DNA from: Devosia equisanguinis
Lineage (GTDB): Bacteria > Pseudomonadota > Alphaproteobacteria > Rhizobiales > Hyphomicrobiaceae
Length of the DNA: 42,076 nucleotides
Direction of reading: 5' to 3'
Assembly (NCBI GenBank): GCA_945862355.1
Contig: CAMAYR010000008.1
Span: 1 to 42,076 of the forward strand
The notes under the pieces were generated by a model. It was not told the DNA's origin. It did not search any database and saw only the letters and a program-made list of their open reading frames with translations. Positions 8,931 through 18,886 of this stretch are shown here, piece by piece. The translations under genes and the position numbers were made by a program. Within the stretch, counting starts at the first letter, position 1. Every line of letters begins with the position of its first letter.

Positions 8931-9405
8931 AGAGCAGTCGATCACTGTGACGGTGAATGGCCGGCGCTACGAGAAGACCGTGCCGGTCCGGCTGTCGCTT
9001 GCCGATTTCCTTCGCGACCATCTCCATCTCACCGGCACCCACCTGGGCTGCGAGCACGGCGTCTGCGGCGCCTGCACCATCATGCTCGACGGCCGCACGG
9101 CGCGTTCCTGCCTGACGCTGGCGGTGCAGGCCGACGGCACCGAGATCACCACCATCGAAGGCCTGCGCGCCGAGGACGGCACACGCCATCCCATGCAGCA
9201 GGCCTTCTTCGAGAACTTCGGTCTCCAGTGCGGCTACTGCACGCCGGGAATGCTCATGACCGCCATCGAGCTGTTGCAGGACAACCCCGATCCCGACGAG
9301 CACGAGGTGCGCGAGGCGATGTCCGGCAACCTTTGCCGCTGCACGGGCTACCAGTCGATCATCGCCTCCGTCATGGCCGCCGCGCGCACCGCGAAGGGTG
9401 CCTGA
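8923..9405 (+). CDS. 2Fe-2S small (CoxS-like) subunit of molybdenum hydroxylase
   Basis: [15 protein letters not shown] and [10 protein letters not shown]...[14 protein letters not shown] two-cluster motifs; TTG start overlaps upstream stop. Confidence 0.92.
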   Translation: MAKEQSITVTVNGRRYEKTVPVRLSLADFLRDHLHLTGTHLGCEHGVCGACTIMLDGRTARSCLTLAVQADGTEITTIEGLRAEDGTRHPMQQAFFENFGLQCGYCTPGMLMTAIELLQDNPDPDEHEVREAMSGNLCRCTGYQSIIASVMAAARTAKGA

Positions 9406-9452
9406 CAGATCACTTAGTTCCGCCGATCGCGCATGAGTTTGCGATCCGGAAA

Positions 9453-11840
9453 ATGCCTCTGGAGCTGCAAGATATGTCGGACACGCGCTTTGCCAACCAG
9501 CGCATCGTGGGCACGTCGGTGCTGCCCGACGAGGCCATCCCGCTGATCGAGGGCGACGGCCGCTTCCTCAACGACATCAAGATCGCGGGGATGTACCACG
9601 TCGCGTTCCTGCGCTCCTCGATGGCGCACGCGCGCATCGTGTCGATCGACACGGCGAAGGCACGCGCGCTGCCCGGCGTCATTGCCGTGGTGACGGGCCA
9701 GGACATCCTCGGCAAGGTCGAGCCGTTCCGCTCCATGCCGAACCGCTTCTCCGGCGGCCAGTCGACACAGCACTGGCTCGCCATCGACAAGGTTCGCTTC
9801 TGCGGCGAGGCTATCTGCGCCGTCGTGGCCGAGGACCGTGCGATCGCAGAGGACGGCGTCGAGGCCATCGAGCTCGATCTGGAACCGTTGCCCGTCGTCA
9901 CCGATCCCCGCCTCGGCGAGCGCGACGACGCCCCCCTCGTCCACGACACCTGCCCCAACAACTACCTCATCAAGCGCGAGTACGAGCGCGGCGAGGTATC
10001 GAAGGCCTTCGACACCGCCCACCTCGTCGTCAAACGCAAGTTCCGCATCGGCCGCAAGCAGGCGCTTTGCCTGGAAGGCCGCGGCTGCGTGGCCGCCTGG
10101 CGCGAAGGCTCGTTCATGCTGACGCTGTGGCTCAGCCATCAGCTCCCCTACGTCGTGCGCCACTACATCGCCCGGCACCTTGGAATGGCCGAGACCGACG
10201 TGCGCGTGATCGCCCCGCACACTGGCGGCGGCTTCGGCCAGAAAGCCTCGATCTACCCCGAGGAATTCCTCTGCGCCCACTTGGCCCGCACGCTGCGCCG
10301 GCCGGTGAAATGGGTCGAGGACCGCTTCGAGAACATGGTTGCCTCGACCCACTCCCGCGACCAGTACATCGAGGTCGAGGTGGCCTTCGACGCCGAAGGC
10401 CACATCACGGCTCTGTCCTCAGACGTGTGGGTCGATGTCGGCGCCTACTCGACCTATCTGTGGTCGGCCGGCATGGAGCCGCTGCAGACCGGCGGCCTGA
10501 TGCCCGGCCCCTACAAGGTGCCCGCCTTCCGCTACCGCACACGCGGCGTCGCCACCAACAAGACACCCGTGGGCCCTTATCGCGCGGTCGGCCGTCCCTC
10601 TGCCTCAGCCGCCCTCGAGCTGGTGCTCGACGAGGCCGCCCGCAAGCTTGGCATCGACACCGTGGCGCTGCGCCTGCGCAATCTGATCGCGGTGGAGGAG
10701 ATGCCCTATCGCAGCGCCAACAACCTCGTGCACGACAACGTAAATTACGTGCCGTGCCTGAAGCTGGCACTGTCGAATGCCGACTACGACAAGCTGAGAG
10801 CCGAGCAGAGGCAAGCCCGCGCCGCCGGCAAGCTGCGAGGCATCGGCGTCGTCTGCTACGCCGAGTTGACGGGCCTGGGCACGACCACGGCCGTCGGCCC
10901 CGGCACGCTGCTGCAGCCCGGTCGCGACGCAGTCACGCTTCGCCTCGAGACCACCGGCACGCTGACCATCGCAGCCGCATTGCCCTCGCAGGGCCAGCGC
11001 ATCATGACCGCGATGCGCCAGGTCGCCGCCGACGCGCTCGGCATGAAGCTCACCGACATCGCCTCGATCTCCAACGACACCTCGATGGCGCCCTATGGCT
11101 TCGGCACATTCGCCTCGCGCACGGCTGTGTTCGGCAGCGGCGCGGTGATCCAGGCATCCAAGGAGATGCGCCGCCGCATTCTCGCCCTCGCAGGCCATCT
11201 GATGGACGTACCGCCTTCGCAGCTCACCATCGTCGACAGCGTCGTCCAGACGCTCGACCGCTCCAAGTCTTTGACGCTGCCGGAGATGACCGAGCGCAGC
11301 TACTTCAACGCCAAGGGCCTGCCGGACGAGCTGAACCCCGGCTTCGAGGTAACCGCGTTTTACGATCCAAAGCTCGGCAGCTTCGCCGGCGGCGCGCATC
11401 TTGCCGTCGTCGATATCGACCCCCAGACCGGCGCCGTAAGGATCGAACGTTACGTCGCCGCCGAGGACATCGGCACGATCATCAATCCCGCCGTCGTCGA
11501 AGGCCAGATCATCGGCGGCATCGCGCAGGGCATCGGCGAGGCGCTGATGGAGGAGCTGATCTACGACGAGGAAGGCCAGCCCCGCACGGTCACCCTCGCC
11601 GACTATCTCATTCCCTCCGCAATCGAGGTGCCACACATCGAGCTGCACCACGCCGGCACGCCCTCGCACGCTCTCGGCGGCTTCAAGGGCTGCGGCGAAG
11701 GCTCGATCATCGGCGCAGTCGGCTCGATCCTGTGCGCCGTCGTCGATGCGCTGGCCCAGCGCGACGGCGATCTGACCGAGTTCCCCGCCACGCCCGAGCG
11801 CGTGCTGCGTGGCCTCGGTGTACCCCTCGCCACCGAGTGA
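9453..11840 (+). CDS. molybdopterin-binding large (CoxL-like) subunit of molybdenum hydroxylase
   Basis: GDGRFLNDIKIAGMYHVAFLRSSMAHARI, GGGFGQKASIYPEE, PVGPYRAVGRPSASAALEL, C-terminal GGFKGCGEGSIIGA; start at 9453 or 9474. Confidence 0.9.
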   Translation: MPLELQDMSDTRFANQRIVGTSVLPDEAIPLIEGDGRFLNDIKIAGMYHVAFLRSSMAHARIVSIDTAKARALPGVIAVVTGQDILGKVEPFRSMPNRFSGGQSTQHWLAIDKVRFCGEAICAVVAEDRAIAEDGVEAIELDLEPLPVVTDPRLGERDDAPLVHDTCPNNYLIKREYERGEVSKAFDTAHLVVKRKFRIGRKQALCLEGRGCVAAWREGSFMLTLWLSHQLPYVVRHYIARHLGMAETDVRVIAPHTGGGFGQKASIYPEEFLCAHLARTLRRPVKWVEDRFENMVASTHSRDQYIEVEVAFDAEGHITALSSDVWVDVGAYSTYLWSAGMEPLQTGGLMPGPYKVPAFRYRTRGVATNKTPVGPYRAVGRPSASAALELVLDEAARKLGIDTVALRLRNLIAVEEMPYRSANNLVHDNVNYVPCLKLALSNADYDKLRAEQRQARAAGKLRGIGVVCYAELTGLGTTTAVGPGTLLQPGRDAVTLRLETTGTLTIAAALPSQGQRIMTAMRQVAADALGMKLTDIASISNDTSMAPYGFGTFASRTAVFGSGAVIQASKEMRRRILALAGHLMDVPPSQLTIVDSVVQTLDRSKSLTLPEMTERSYFNAKGLPDELNPGFEVTAFYDPKLGSFAGGAHLAVVDIDPQTGAVRIERYVAAEDIGTIINPAVVEGQIIGGIAQGIGEALMEELIYDEEGQPRTVTLADYLIPSAIEVPHIELHHAGTPSHALGGFKGCGEGSIIGAVGSILCAVVDALAQRDGDLTEFPATPERVLRGLGVPLATE

Positions 11841-11901
11841 TCCAACGAGCGCGAACGCGCTGCGCACAGAATGTAGCCCGCCACGAGCGACGGAGACCAC
11901 A

Positions 11902-13290
11902 ATGCAGACGGATGTGCGCGGACTTCGGCTCACCACCTCGAGCGCGGCAGCGGCACAGCATATCGACGCCGCCGTGACCGACTTTCTCGACTACAGCGTC
12001 GGCGCCTCCGCGAACCTGAAGAAGGCGCTCGACGAGGACCCGAGCTTCGCACTCGCGCTGTGTTTCCGCGCCTACTTCATGATGATGCTCGAGATGCGCA
12101 GCGTGCTGCCGAGGATCAAGCAGACGATCGACGAGCTGGAGCAGCGCCTGTCCTCGCTCACCCGTCGCGAGCAGTTGCATGTCGCAGCCCTGAAGGCCTG
12201 GTCCGAAGGCGACATCATCAAGGCGTGCTCGGCATGGGAGGTGATCATCACCGAGCACCCGCATGACATTCTTGCGATGAAGCTGCACCACACGCTGTCC
12301 TTCTACATGGGCCAGAGCCAGGTGATGCGCTCGGTGCTGGCCGGCGCCATCGACGAATGGAACGATGCGACACCCGGCTACAGCTACGTGCAGGGCATGT
12401 ACGCCTACGCGCTGGAGGAATGCGCAGAGTACGCCGAGGCAGAGCGGTGGGGCCGGGCTGCAGCCGCCGGCAATCCCGGCGATCTGTGGGCGATCCATTC
12501 GGTAGCCCACGTGCTCGAGATGCAGGAGCGGACGAAAGAAGGCCTCGCCTGGCTCCCCTACACCCCGGCGCAGTGGGCCCAGAAGAACCCGTTCAAGGCG
12601 CACGTCTGGTGGCATGGCGCGTTGTTCGCGATGGCCGAGGGCGACACCGACCGCGTGCTGTCGATCTACGACAACGAACTGACCTCCGTTAACACCGACA
12701 ATTATGTCGACGTCTCCAATCAGGGCGCACTTCTCAAGCGTCTCGAACTGATGGGCGTCGACGTCGGCGAGCGCTGGAGCAACCTCGCCGCCTTCTCCAA
12801 GAAGCGCATCAACGACCACATGCTGCCGTTCCGCGACATCCACTTCGGCCTCTGCCTCGCCGGCGACGGCGATCTCGAAGCCGCACGCCAGCACATCGGC
12901 TCGATGCGCACCTTCGCCGCCGGCAAGTCGGGCTGGCAGGCCGAGAGCATGAACCGTATCGCCGTGCCGCTGTGCGAGGCGATCGTGCTCGCGGCCGAAG
13001 GTCATGCAGACAAGGCTGCCGAGTTGCTCTGGCCGATCCGCCACGACTTCGCACGCATCGGCGGCAGCAACGCCCAGCGCGATCTCTTCGCCCAGATCCT
13101 GTGCGACGCAGCCGTGCGCGGCAACAAGCACGCCATCGCCCGCAGCCTTCTCGCCGAGCGCGTCAAGGCCCGCCCCGATCGCAAGGACAATTGGACAGCC
13201 TACGCCGACGTGCTGGCAAGCCTCGGCGAAACAAAGCTCGCCGAGGGCGCGCGCGGCCGCGCTGCAAAAGCAGCCCATGCCGGCGCCTGA
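11902..13290 (+). CDS. tetratricopeptide repeat protein, TTC38-like family
   Basis: ALKAWSEGDIIKACSAWEVIITEHPHDILAMKLHHTLSFYMGQS...YVQGMYAYALEECAEYAEAERWGRAAAAGNPGDLWAIHSVAHVLEMQ...WWHGALFAMAEGD, resembling TTC38 proteins. Confidence 0.75.
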   Translation: MQTDVRGLRLTTSSAAAAQHIDAAVTDFLDYSVGASANLKKALDEDPSFALALCFRAYFMMMLEMRSVLPRIKQTIDELEQRLSSLTRREQLHVAALKAWSEGDIIKACSAWEVIITEHPHDILAMKLHHTLSFYMGQSQVMRSVLAGAIDEWNDATPGYSYVQGMYAYALEECAEYAEAERWGRAAAAGNPGDLWAIHSVAHVLEMQERTKEGLAWLPYTPAQWAQKNPFKAHVWWHGALFAMAEGDTDRVLSIYDNELTSVNTDNYVDVSNQGALLKRLELMGVDVGERWSNLAAFSKKRINDHMLPFRDIHFGLCLAGDGDLEAARQHIGSMRTFAAGKSGWQAESMNRIAVPLCEAIVLAAEGHADKAAELLWPIRHDFARIGGSNAQRDLFAQILCDAAVRGNKHAIARSLLAERVKARPDRKDNWTAYADVLASLGETKLAEGARGRAAKAAHAGA

Positions 13291-13336
13291 CATCCAACCG
13301 ACGACGACAAACCGCGATCCCGAGGAGGAAGCCTGA

Positions 13337-14563
13337 ATGAGCGCCCCCGACCTGCCCAGGAAGGTCCCCACCGTTCCCTCCAACAAGTATGGCGCCTTCC
13401 AATGGGAGGACCCGCTGCTTCTCGATAGCCTTCTCACTGACGAGGAGCGCTTGATCCGCGACACCGCGCGCAACTACTGCCAGGATAAGTTGCAGCCGCG
13501 CATCCGCGAGGCGAACCGGCACGAGAAGGTGGACCTCGCGATCTTCAAGGAGTTGGGTGCGCTCGGCTTCCTCGGTGCGACGCTGCCCGAGAAATATGGC
13601 TGCGCTGCCACCAGCTATGTCGTCTACGGTCTCGTCGGCCGCGAGATGGAGCGCATCGACAGCGCCTACCGCTCGATGGTGAGCGTGCAATCCTCGCTCG
13701 TCATGCACCCCATCTATGCGTATGGCTCCGAAGACCAGCGCATGAAGTATCTGCCGAAGCTCGCGACTGGCGAGTGGATCGGCTGCTTCGGCCTTACCGA
13801 GCCCGACCACGGCTCCGATCCGGGCTCCATGGTGACACGCGCGCGCTCCGTCGACGGCGGGTTCCGCGTTTCCGGTGCCAAGATGTGGATCACCAACGCG
13901 CCCTTCGCCGACGTGTTCGTGGTGTGGGCAAAAACCGACGACGGCATCATCCGTGGCTTCGTTCTCGAGAAGGGCATGAAGGGGCTGTCCGCGCCGAAGA
14001 TCGAGGGCAAGCTCTCGCTGCGCGCCTCCATCACCGGCGAGATCGTGATGGACGAGGTTTTCGTACCCGCCGAGAACATGCTGCCGAACGTGACGGGCCT
14101 TGCAGGTCCGTTCGGCTGCCTCAACCGCGCACGCTACGGTATCTCGTGGGGCGCGATGGGGGCTGCGGAGGCCTGTTGGCATTCAGCCCGCCAATACGTG
14201 CTCGACCGTAAGCAGTTCGGCCGGCCGCTGGCCGCCAACCAGCTCGTGCAGAAGAAGCTCGCGGACATGCAGACCGAGATCACCTTGGGGCTGCTGGCGG
14301 CACTTCAGGCCGGCCGCCTGTTCGACCAGGGCAAGCTCGCCCCCGAGGCCATATCCCTCCTGAAGCGCAACAACTGCGGCAAGGCGCTCGACATCGCGCG
14401 CGTTGCCCGCGATATGCACGGCGGCAATGGAATCTCCGACGAGTATTGCGTGATGCGCCATCTCGTGAACCTGGAGACGGTCAACACCTACGAGGGCACA
14501 CACGACATTCACGCGCTGATCCTCGGCCGCGCGCAGACCGGCATCCAGTCGTTTTTCCCCTGA
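13337..14563 (+). CDS. gcdH: acyl-CoA dehydrogenase, glutaryl-CoA dehydrogenase-like
   Basis: [88 protein letters not shown]: strong GcdH-type pattern. Confidence 0.88.
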   Translation: MSAPDLPRKVPTVPSNKYGAFQWEDPLLLDSLLTDEERLIRDTARNYCQDKLQPRIREANRHEKVDLAIFKELGALGFLGATLPEKYGCAATSYVVYGLVGREMERIDSAYRSMVSVQSSLVMHPIYAYGSEDQRMKYLPKLATGEWIGCFGLTEPDHGSDPGSMVTRARSVDGGFRVSGAKMWITNAPFADVFVVWAKTDDGIIRGFVLEKGMKGLSAPKIEGKLSLRASITGEIVMDEVFVPAENMLPNVTGLAGPFGCLNRARYGISWGAMGAAEACWHSARQYVLDRKQFGRPLAANQLVQKKLADMQTEITLGLLAALQAGRLFDQGKLAPEAISLLKRNNCGKALDIARVARDMHGGNGISDEYCVMRHLVNLETVNTYEGTHDIHALILGRAQTGIQSFFP

Positions 14564-14682
14564 TACCCGCCGCTCCGAGTTGCTCCTCTGCCTTCCCAGC
14601 GCAGGCCTATTCCGCTTGAACCCTGCCTGCGGCCTGCCGATAACGCCAATGTAACCAAGCTTTTCGCACGAGGCATCAGACC

Positions 14683-16119
14683 ATGAGTCAGTACGAGAGC
14701 CTGTCCCTGTTCATCGACGGCAAGATGACCGTCGGCGACAGTGGCGCCACCTCCGACGTGGTCAATCCGTCCAACGATACAGTCCTCGCCAGGCTGCCCC
14801 ACGCCAGGAAGCCCGAGCTCGACAAGGCGCTCGCTGCTGCCGAGAAGGGCTTCCAGGCTTGGCGCAGGACCAATTCCTTCGAGCGCGCCAAGGTGCTGCG
14901 CAAGGCCGCCGATCTGATGCGCGCGCGGGTCGACGACATCGCTCGCGTGCTCACTCTGGAGCAGGGCAAGCCGTTCATCGAGAGCCGGATAGAGATCCTC
15001 ACCGGCGCCGACATCACCGACTGGTACGCCGACGAAGGTCGCCGCGCCTACGGCCGCATCATCCCAGCGCGCTCCGATGGCGTGCGCAACATGGTGATCA
15101 TGGAGCCCGTCGGCCCCGTTGCCGGCTTCTCGCCGTGGAACTTCCCCGTCACGCAGGCCGTGCGCAAGATCGCAGCAGCGCTCGCCGCCGGCTGCTCGAT
15201 CATCGTCAAATGCCCCGAAGAGACCCCGGGCTCCCCGATCGGCATGATCCGCTGCTTCCACGACGCCGGCCTTCCCGACGGCGTGCTGAACCTCGTCTAC
15301 GGCGTTCCCGCCGAGATCTCCGAGTACCTGATCCCTTCGCCGATCATCCGCAAGGTGTCGTTCACAGGCTCGGTACCGGTCGGCAAGCATCTGGCAGCGC
15401 TGGCCGCCCAGCACATGAAGCGCACGACGATGGAGCTCGGCGGCCACGCCCCCGTGCTCGTCTTCGACGACGTCGAGGTGGACGCCGTGGCGAAGATGAT
15501 GGTCGCCACCAAGATCCGCAACGCCGGTCAGGTTTGCGTGTCGCCGACGCGCTTTTTCCTGCAGGACAAGATCTACGACAAGTTCGTCGCGACATTTACG
15601 AGCGGCATGAAGGCGACCAAGGTGGGCGACGGCTTCGAGCCGACCACCAGGATGGGCCCGCTCGCCAATCCGCGCCGCGTCAACGCCATGCAGGCGCTGA
15701 TCCAGGACGCGGAGGAAAAGGGCGCCAAGGTCGAGACCGGTGGCCAGCGCATCGGTAATCAGGGCAATTTCTTCGAGCCGACAGTGCTGACAGGCGTGTC
15801 CGAAAACGCTCGCATCATGAACGAGGAGCCATTCGGCCCGGTCGCCGTCATGCTGCGCTTCAAAGACACCGACGAGGCCCTCGAGCGCGCCAACAAGCTG
15901 CCCTATGGCCTGGCGAGCTACGCCTTCACGAAAGACAGCCGGACTGCCACCCGGGTCGCCGATGCACTCGACAGCGGCATGGTGACGATCAACCACTTCG
16001 GCCTGGCGCTGCCCGAGGTGCCTTTCGGCGGCATCAAGGATTCCGGCTACGGCCACGAGGGCGGCACGGAAGGCCTCGCAGTCTACCTTCAGGCAAAGTT
16101 CGTCAGCCAGATGGGTTGA
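14683..16119 (+). CDS. NAD(P)-dependent aldehyde dehydrogenase (succinate-semialdehyde dehydrogenase-like)
   Basis: GFSPWNFPVTQ, TMELGGHAPVLVFDD, NAGQVCVSPTRFF catalytic Cys, NEEPFGPVA, MVTINHFGLALPEVPFGGIKDSGYGHEGG. Confidence 0.9.
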   Translation: MSQYESLSLFIDGKMTVGDSGATSDVVNPSNDTVLARLPHARKPELDKALAAAEKGFQAWRRTNSFERAKVLRKAADLMRARVDDIARVLTLEQGKPFIESRIEILTGADITDWYADEGRRAYGRIIPARSDGVRNMVIMEPVGPVAGFSPWNFPVTQAVRKIAAALAAGCSIIVKCPEETPGSPIGMIRCFHDAGLPDGVLNLVYGVPAEISEYLIPSPIIRKVSFTGSVPVGKHLAALAAQHMKRTTMELGGHAPVLVFDDVEVDAVAKMMVATKIRNAGQVCVSPTRFFLQDKIYDKFVATFTSGMKATKVGDGFEPTTRMGPLANPRRVNAMQALIQDAEEKGAKVETGGQRIGNQGNFFEPTVLTGVSENARIMNEEPFGPVAVMLRFKDTDEALERANKLPYGLASYAFTKDSRTATRVADALDSGMVTINHFGLALPEVPFGGIKDSGYGHEGGTEGLAVYLQAKFVSQMG

Positions 16120-16241
16120 TCGCGCGCGCCCCACCTGCCGAGGCTCCTCGTTCGCGAGCCGCCCGCTGCGGCGACAAGCCGAGGCCCTCCCCCGCGCCCA
16201 CCCGGCGCTGAGACGACCTTTCGCCTCGCCGACGCGCACGG

Positions 16242-16281
16242 AAAAAAGCCCGCCGCCGGATCGTCTCCGGCAGGCGGGTTC
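16242..16281 (-). terminator. rho-independent terminator for the amidohydrolase/Rieske operon
   Basis: Minus strand AACCCGCCTGCCGGAGACGATCCGGCGGCGGGCTTTTTT: GC-rich stem and T6 tract ~60 nt downstream of the stop at 16343. Confidence 0.85.
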
Positions 16282-16342
16282 TGCATGTTCGCGGCACGAC
16301 CGGGCGACGGAAATTGCCCGCCGCCCGACGCGCCAATGGCCA

Positions 16343-17590
16343 TCAAGCCGTGACGAGGTTGCCGAAGCGCTCCAGGTTCTTCTTCTGGGCTTCGTTGCGC
16401 GGCGGCATCTTGAAGAGGCGTGCCGCGGTGCCGCCCAGGATATTGTGCTTGGCCTTCTCCGACAGCCAGGGACGATCCCAGATCGTGCCGGGCGTGTCGA
16501 AGTCCCAATGCGGATAGTCCGACGCATACATGAGCTGCGTCTCCGCATTCATGATGCGGAACGTGGACTGCAACGCCTCTTCGTCGACGATCTCCATCGG
16601 CTGCGTCGAGTAGTACATGTCGCGCATGTAGTCCGACGGCATCTTCTTCAGAAGCGGGGCCTCTGAAGGACGCAGTAGGTACTCGTGGTCCAGCTTCTGC
16701 ATGACGAACGGGATCCAGGCGAGGCCGGCCTCGATCCAGACGACCGGCAGCTTGGGGAAGCGCTCGCCCATGCCGTTGATGACCCAGTTCGAGCAATGCA
16801 GGATGTTGTACCAGCTGAAGCCGAGCGCGTGGGCGGTGAGGAATCGGTTGCAGCTCTGGAAGGTCGACTCACCCCAGGCTGGACCGGAATGGAATGACAA
16901 CACGAGGCCGCGCTCCTCGATGGCGCGATAGACCTTCATGTAGGCATTCTCCTGCACGCCCATCTTCGGGCGGACGGTCGTGATCATGAAGCCGCCCACG
17001 CCCTTGCGATGGCCGAACTCGCAGACTTGACGATAGGACTCTTCTGGGTCGGAGAACGGCAGGCACAGCATCGAGAAGAAGCGACCCCCGGCCTCGGGAA
17101 TGACCTTCTCGGTGAGCCACCGGTTGTAGGCCCAGCACAGCTCGACTTCCATTTCCTTCTGCGGATGCAGACCGATCGACAGCATGCCCGTGGGGAACAT
17201 GCAGGAGTAATCGACGCTCAGCGCATCCATCCAGCGCTGGCCGAGCTGAATGTCACGATGGGTCTTGTCATCGGTCTTCTCGGAGGAGCGAAGTGGATAA
17301 CGCGTCACACGACCGCCCATGTCCTGGTAGCCGACGCTGCTCGTTCCGGTGGCGTTTCCGCGACCGCCCTTGGCGCGCGCCGACAGCGCGAGCTGCTTGA
17401 GGACCTCGTTCTCCATGAACGGGAGGATCTCGCTCATGTGCTCGTTCTCGTAGTGGTGAGCGTCGACGTCGACGATCAGCACGTCCTCGAGCTTGCGCTG
17501 CTTGGCCTGCTCTGCTGCGTGGGCGAGCAGCTTAGAGGTGTTGAGTTCCTCGACGGTTACGCGCCGTCCGCGATCAGCAATCAAGTCCAT
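16343..17590 (-). CDS. amidohydrolase-2 / ACMSD-superfamily metal-dependent hydrolase or decarboxylase
   Basis: VDVDAHHYE, LSFHSGPAWG, MYASDYPHWDFDTPG metal-ligand motifs. Confidence 0.85.
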   Translation of the reverse strand: MDLIADRGRRVTVEELNTSKLLAHAAEQAKQRKLEDVLIVDVDAHHYENEHMSEILPFMENEVLKQLALSARAKGGRGNATGTSSVGYQDMGGRVTRYPLRSSEKTDDKTHRDIQLGQRWMDALSVDYSCMFPTGMLSIGLHPQKEMEVELCWAYNRWLTEKVIPEAGGRFFSMLCLPFSDPEESYRQVCEFGHRKGVGGFMITTVRPKMGVQENAYMKVYRAIEERGLVLSFHSGPAWGESTFQSCNRFLTAHALGFSWYNILHCSNWVINGMGERFPKLPVVWIEAGLAWIPFVMQKLDHEYLLRPSEAPLLKKMPSDYMRDMYYSTQPMEIVDEEALQSTFRIMNAETQLMYASDYPHWDFDTPGTIWDRPWLSEKAKHNILGGTAARLFKMPPRNEAQKKNLERFGNLVTA

Positions 17591-17719
17591 CTGGTTTCTC
17601 CCTTGGGTGTGGGACGCCGTTCCGGGCGATATTCGCTTTCGATATTCTCTTGCGGTAATCTCTTGCGGAAGCGTAGGCGATTTCGATCTACGACTTTCTT
17701 TGCCGACAGTGCCGGTGGA

Positions 17720-18184
17720 TCAGCGTCCAGTCCAGCTCTGCCACATACCAAGCTCGAAAACTGCGAGGTTCGCCGCCTTCAAAAGCCCGCTGGCGGTCAC
17801 CATGACGTCTGTCGGTGTGACCGGATTGGCGTGAGAGAACGCGTCGTAGTTCTCCCCATTCTCGATCTGCATCGAGTAGACCCGGCACAGCGCAGCGAGC
17901 ATCGCCTGCACGGCTGCCGGATGAAGTACCGGCGTCCGGTCGGAGATCTTGAGCGCCTGCTCGACCTCGGCCGCCAATGCCGTCACCCGTGCGCTGAGCT
18001 CCCTTTCCGCAGCAGTGAGCGGAACGCCCGGCTCTAGCGAATGCTGCGGCGCCTCGATGATCCGCAGCGTTTCGACGGCCTGCACAGCCTTCTTCTTCGC
18101 ATCTGGCTTCTTGCCCGTCGAAGTCTTTGCGCCAGCCTTGACCTTGCCGCCGCCGAGAGCCTTAGACTGAGACATAGAGGTCAT
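17720..18184 (-). CDS. hypothetical protein, translationally coupled to Rieske gene
   Basis: 154-aa ORF overlapping the Rieske stop; Lys-rich N-terminus then helical domain. No family recognised. Confidence 0.65.
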   Translation of the reverse strand: MTSMSQSKALGGGKVKAGAKTSTGKKPDAKKKAVQAVETLRIIEAPQHSLEPGVPLTAAERELSARVTALAAEVEQALKISDRTPVLHPAAVQAMLAALCRVYSMQIENGENYDAFSHANPVTPTDVMVTASGLLKAANLAVFELGMWQSWTGR

Positions 18185-18527
18185 CGCCTTTCTTGGTGAC
18201 CTTGTAGCTGCGCAGCTTCATTTTGCGGTCGGACACGCACTCGCCCGTCTTCATGTCGTATTCCATGCCGTGCCACGGGCACACGAAATTCATCTGCTTG
18301 TCGGAAAAGAACAGCCCCTTGGAGGTCTTGTCCTCGTTGAGGTGCTCTTCCACTGCGGCGATGGTGAGACCTTCGCAAGCCGGCCCGCCCTGGTGCAAGC
18401 AGTAGTTCGAGTAGGCGTAGATATCGCCCTGGTGATTGAACACACCGATCTCATGCTGGCCGATGCGGACAATACGGCGGTCACCGTCCTTGAACTCGGC
18501 GGCCTTGCAAACGAATTGCTCTGCCAT
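18162..18527 (-). CDS. Rieske 2Fe-2S ferredoxin-like protein
   Basis: NYCLHQGGPACEG...MNFVCPWHGMEYD: C-x-H...C-x2-H Rieske ligands. Confidence 0.92.
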   Translation of the reverse strand: MAEQFVCKAAEFKDGDRRIVRIGQHEIGVFNHQGDIYAYSNYCLHQGGPACEGLTIAAVEEHLNEDKTSKGLFFSDKQMNFVCPWHGMEYDMKTGECVSDRKMKLRSYKVTKKGDDLYVSV

Positions 18528-18886
18528 ACCCTCGATCCTCTTTCATTTTGGCGACTGTTGTGGCGACGCCCCGGCCATTTCGATGAACGCGCGCGGCGCC
18601 CCCACGAGATGTCCACCGGTCAGCATCGGGGAGCGTCAAAGTCGGCGGTATTGCCGCCCCTGTGAACCTCGAACATCGGCAACACTGTCGTTCCCGCGTG
18701 ACAGCCCGGCGCGAACGTCTATGATGATGACAATTGCGAGACAACGGACCCGGCGCACAACGAGAATGGGACAGCTCTCGGCCATCCCACCGCAGCGGTG
18801 GATCATCGCCCCGATTTCGTGCCACCTGATCCCCGCCCCTTTGAGCGCAGACTCTCTGATCGCCGGCCCACAACTGAAAGCGGAGC

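Noticed and set aside
8040-11840. Aerobic CO dehydrogenase (coxMSL) identity
   Set aside because: The M-S-L order fits, but the large subunit lacks the AYxCSFR active-site loop (it reads GPYRAVGRP), so only the general molybdenum hydroxylase family is claimed.
8040-11840. 4-hydroxybenzoyl-CoA reductase
   Set aside because: No extra 4Fe-4S insertion is apparent in the FAD subunit and the gene order differs; cannot be supported.
11707-13473. 588-aa minus-strand ORF (and similar long antisense ORFs: 10605-11936, 14509-16548, 25375-26859, 10067-11977, 37596-38894, 38873-40348)
   Set aside because: High-GC shadow ORFs opposite or out of frame with well-supported genes; low-complexity Arg/Gly/His-rich translations with no family motifs.
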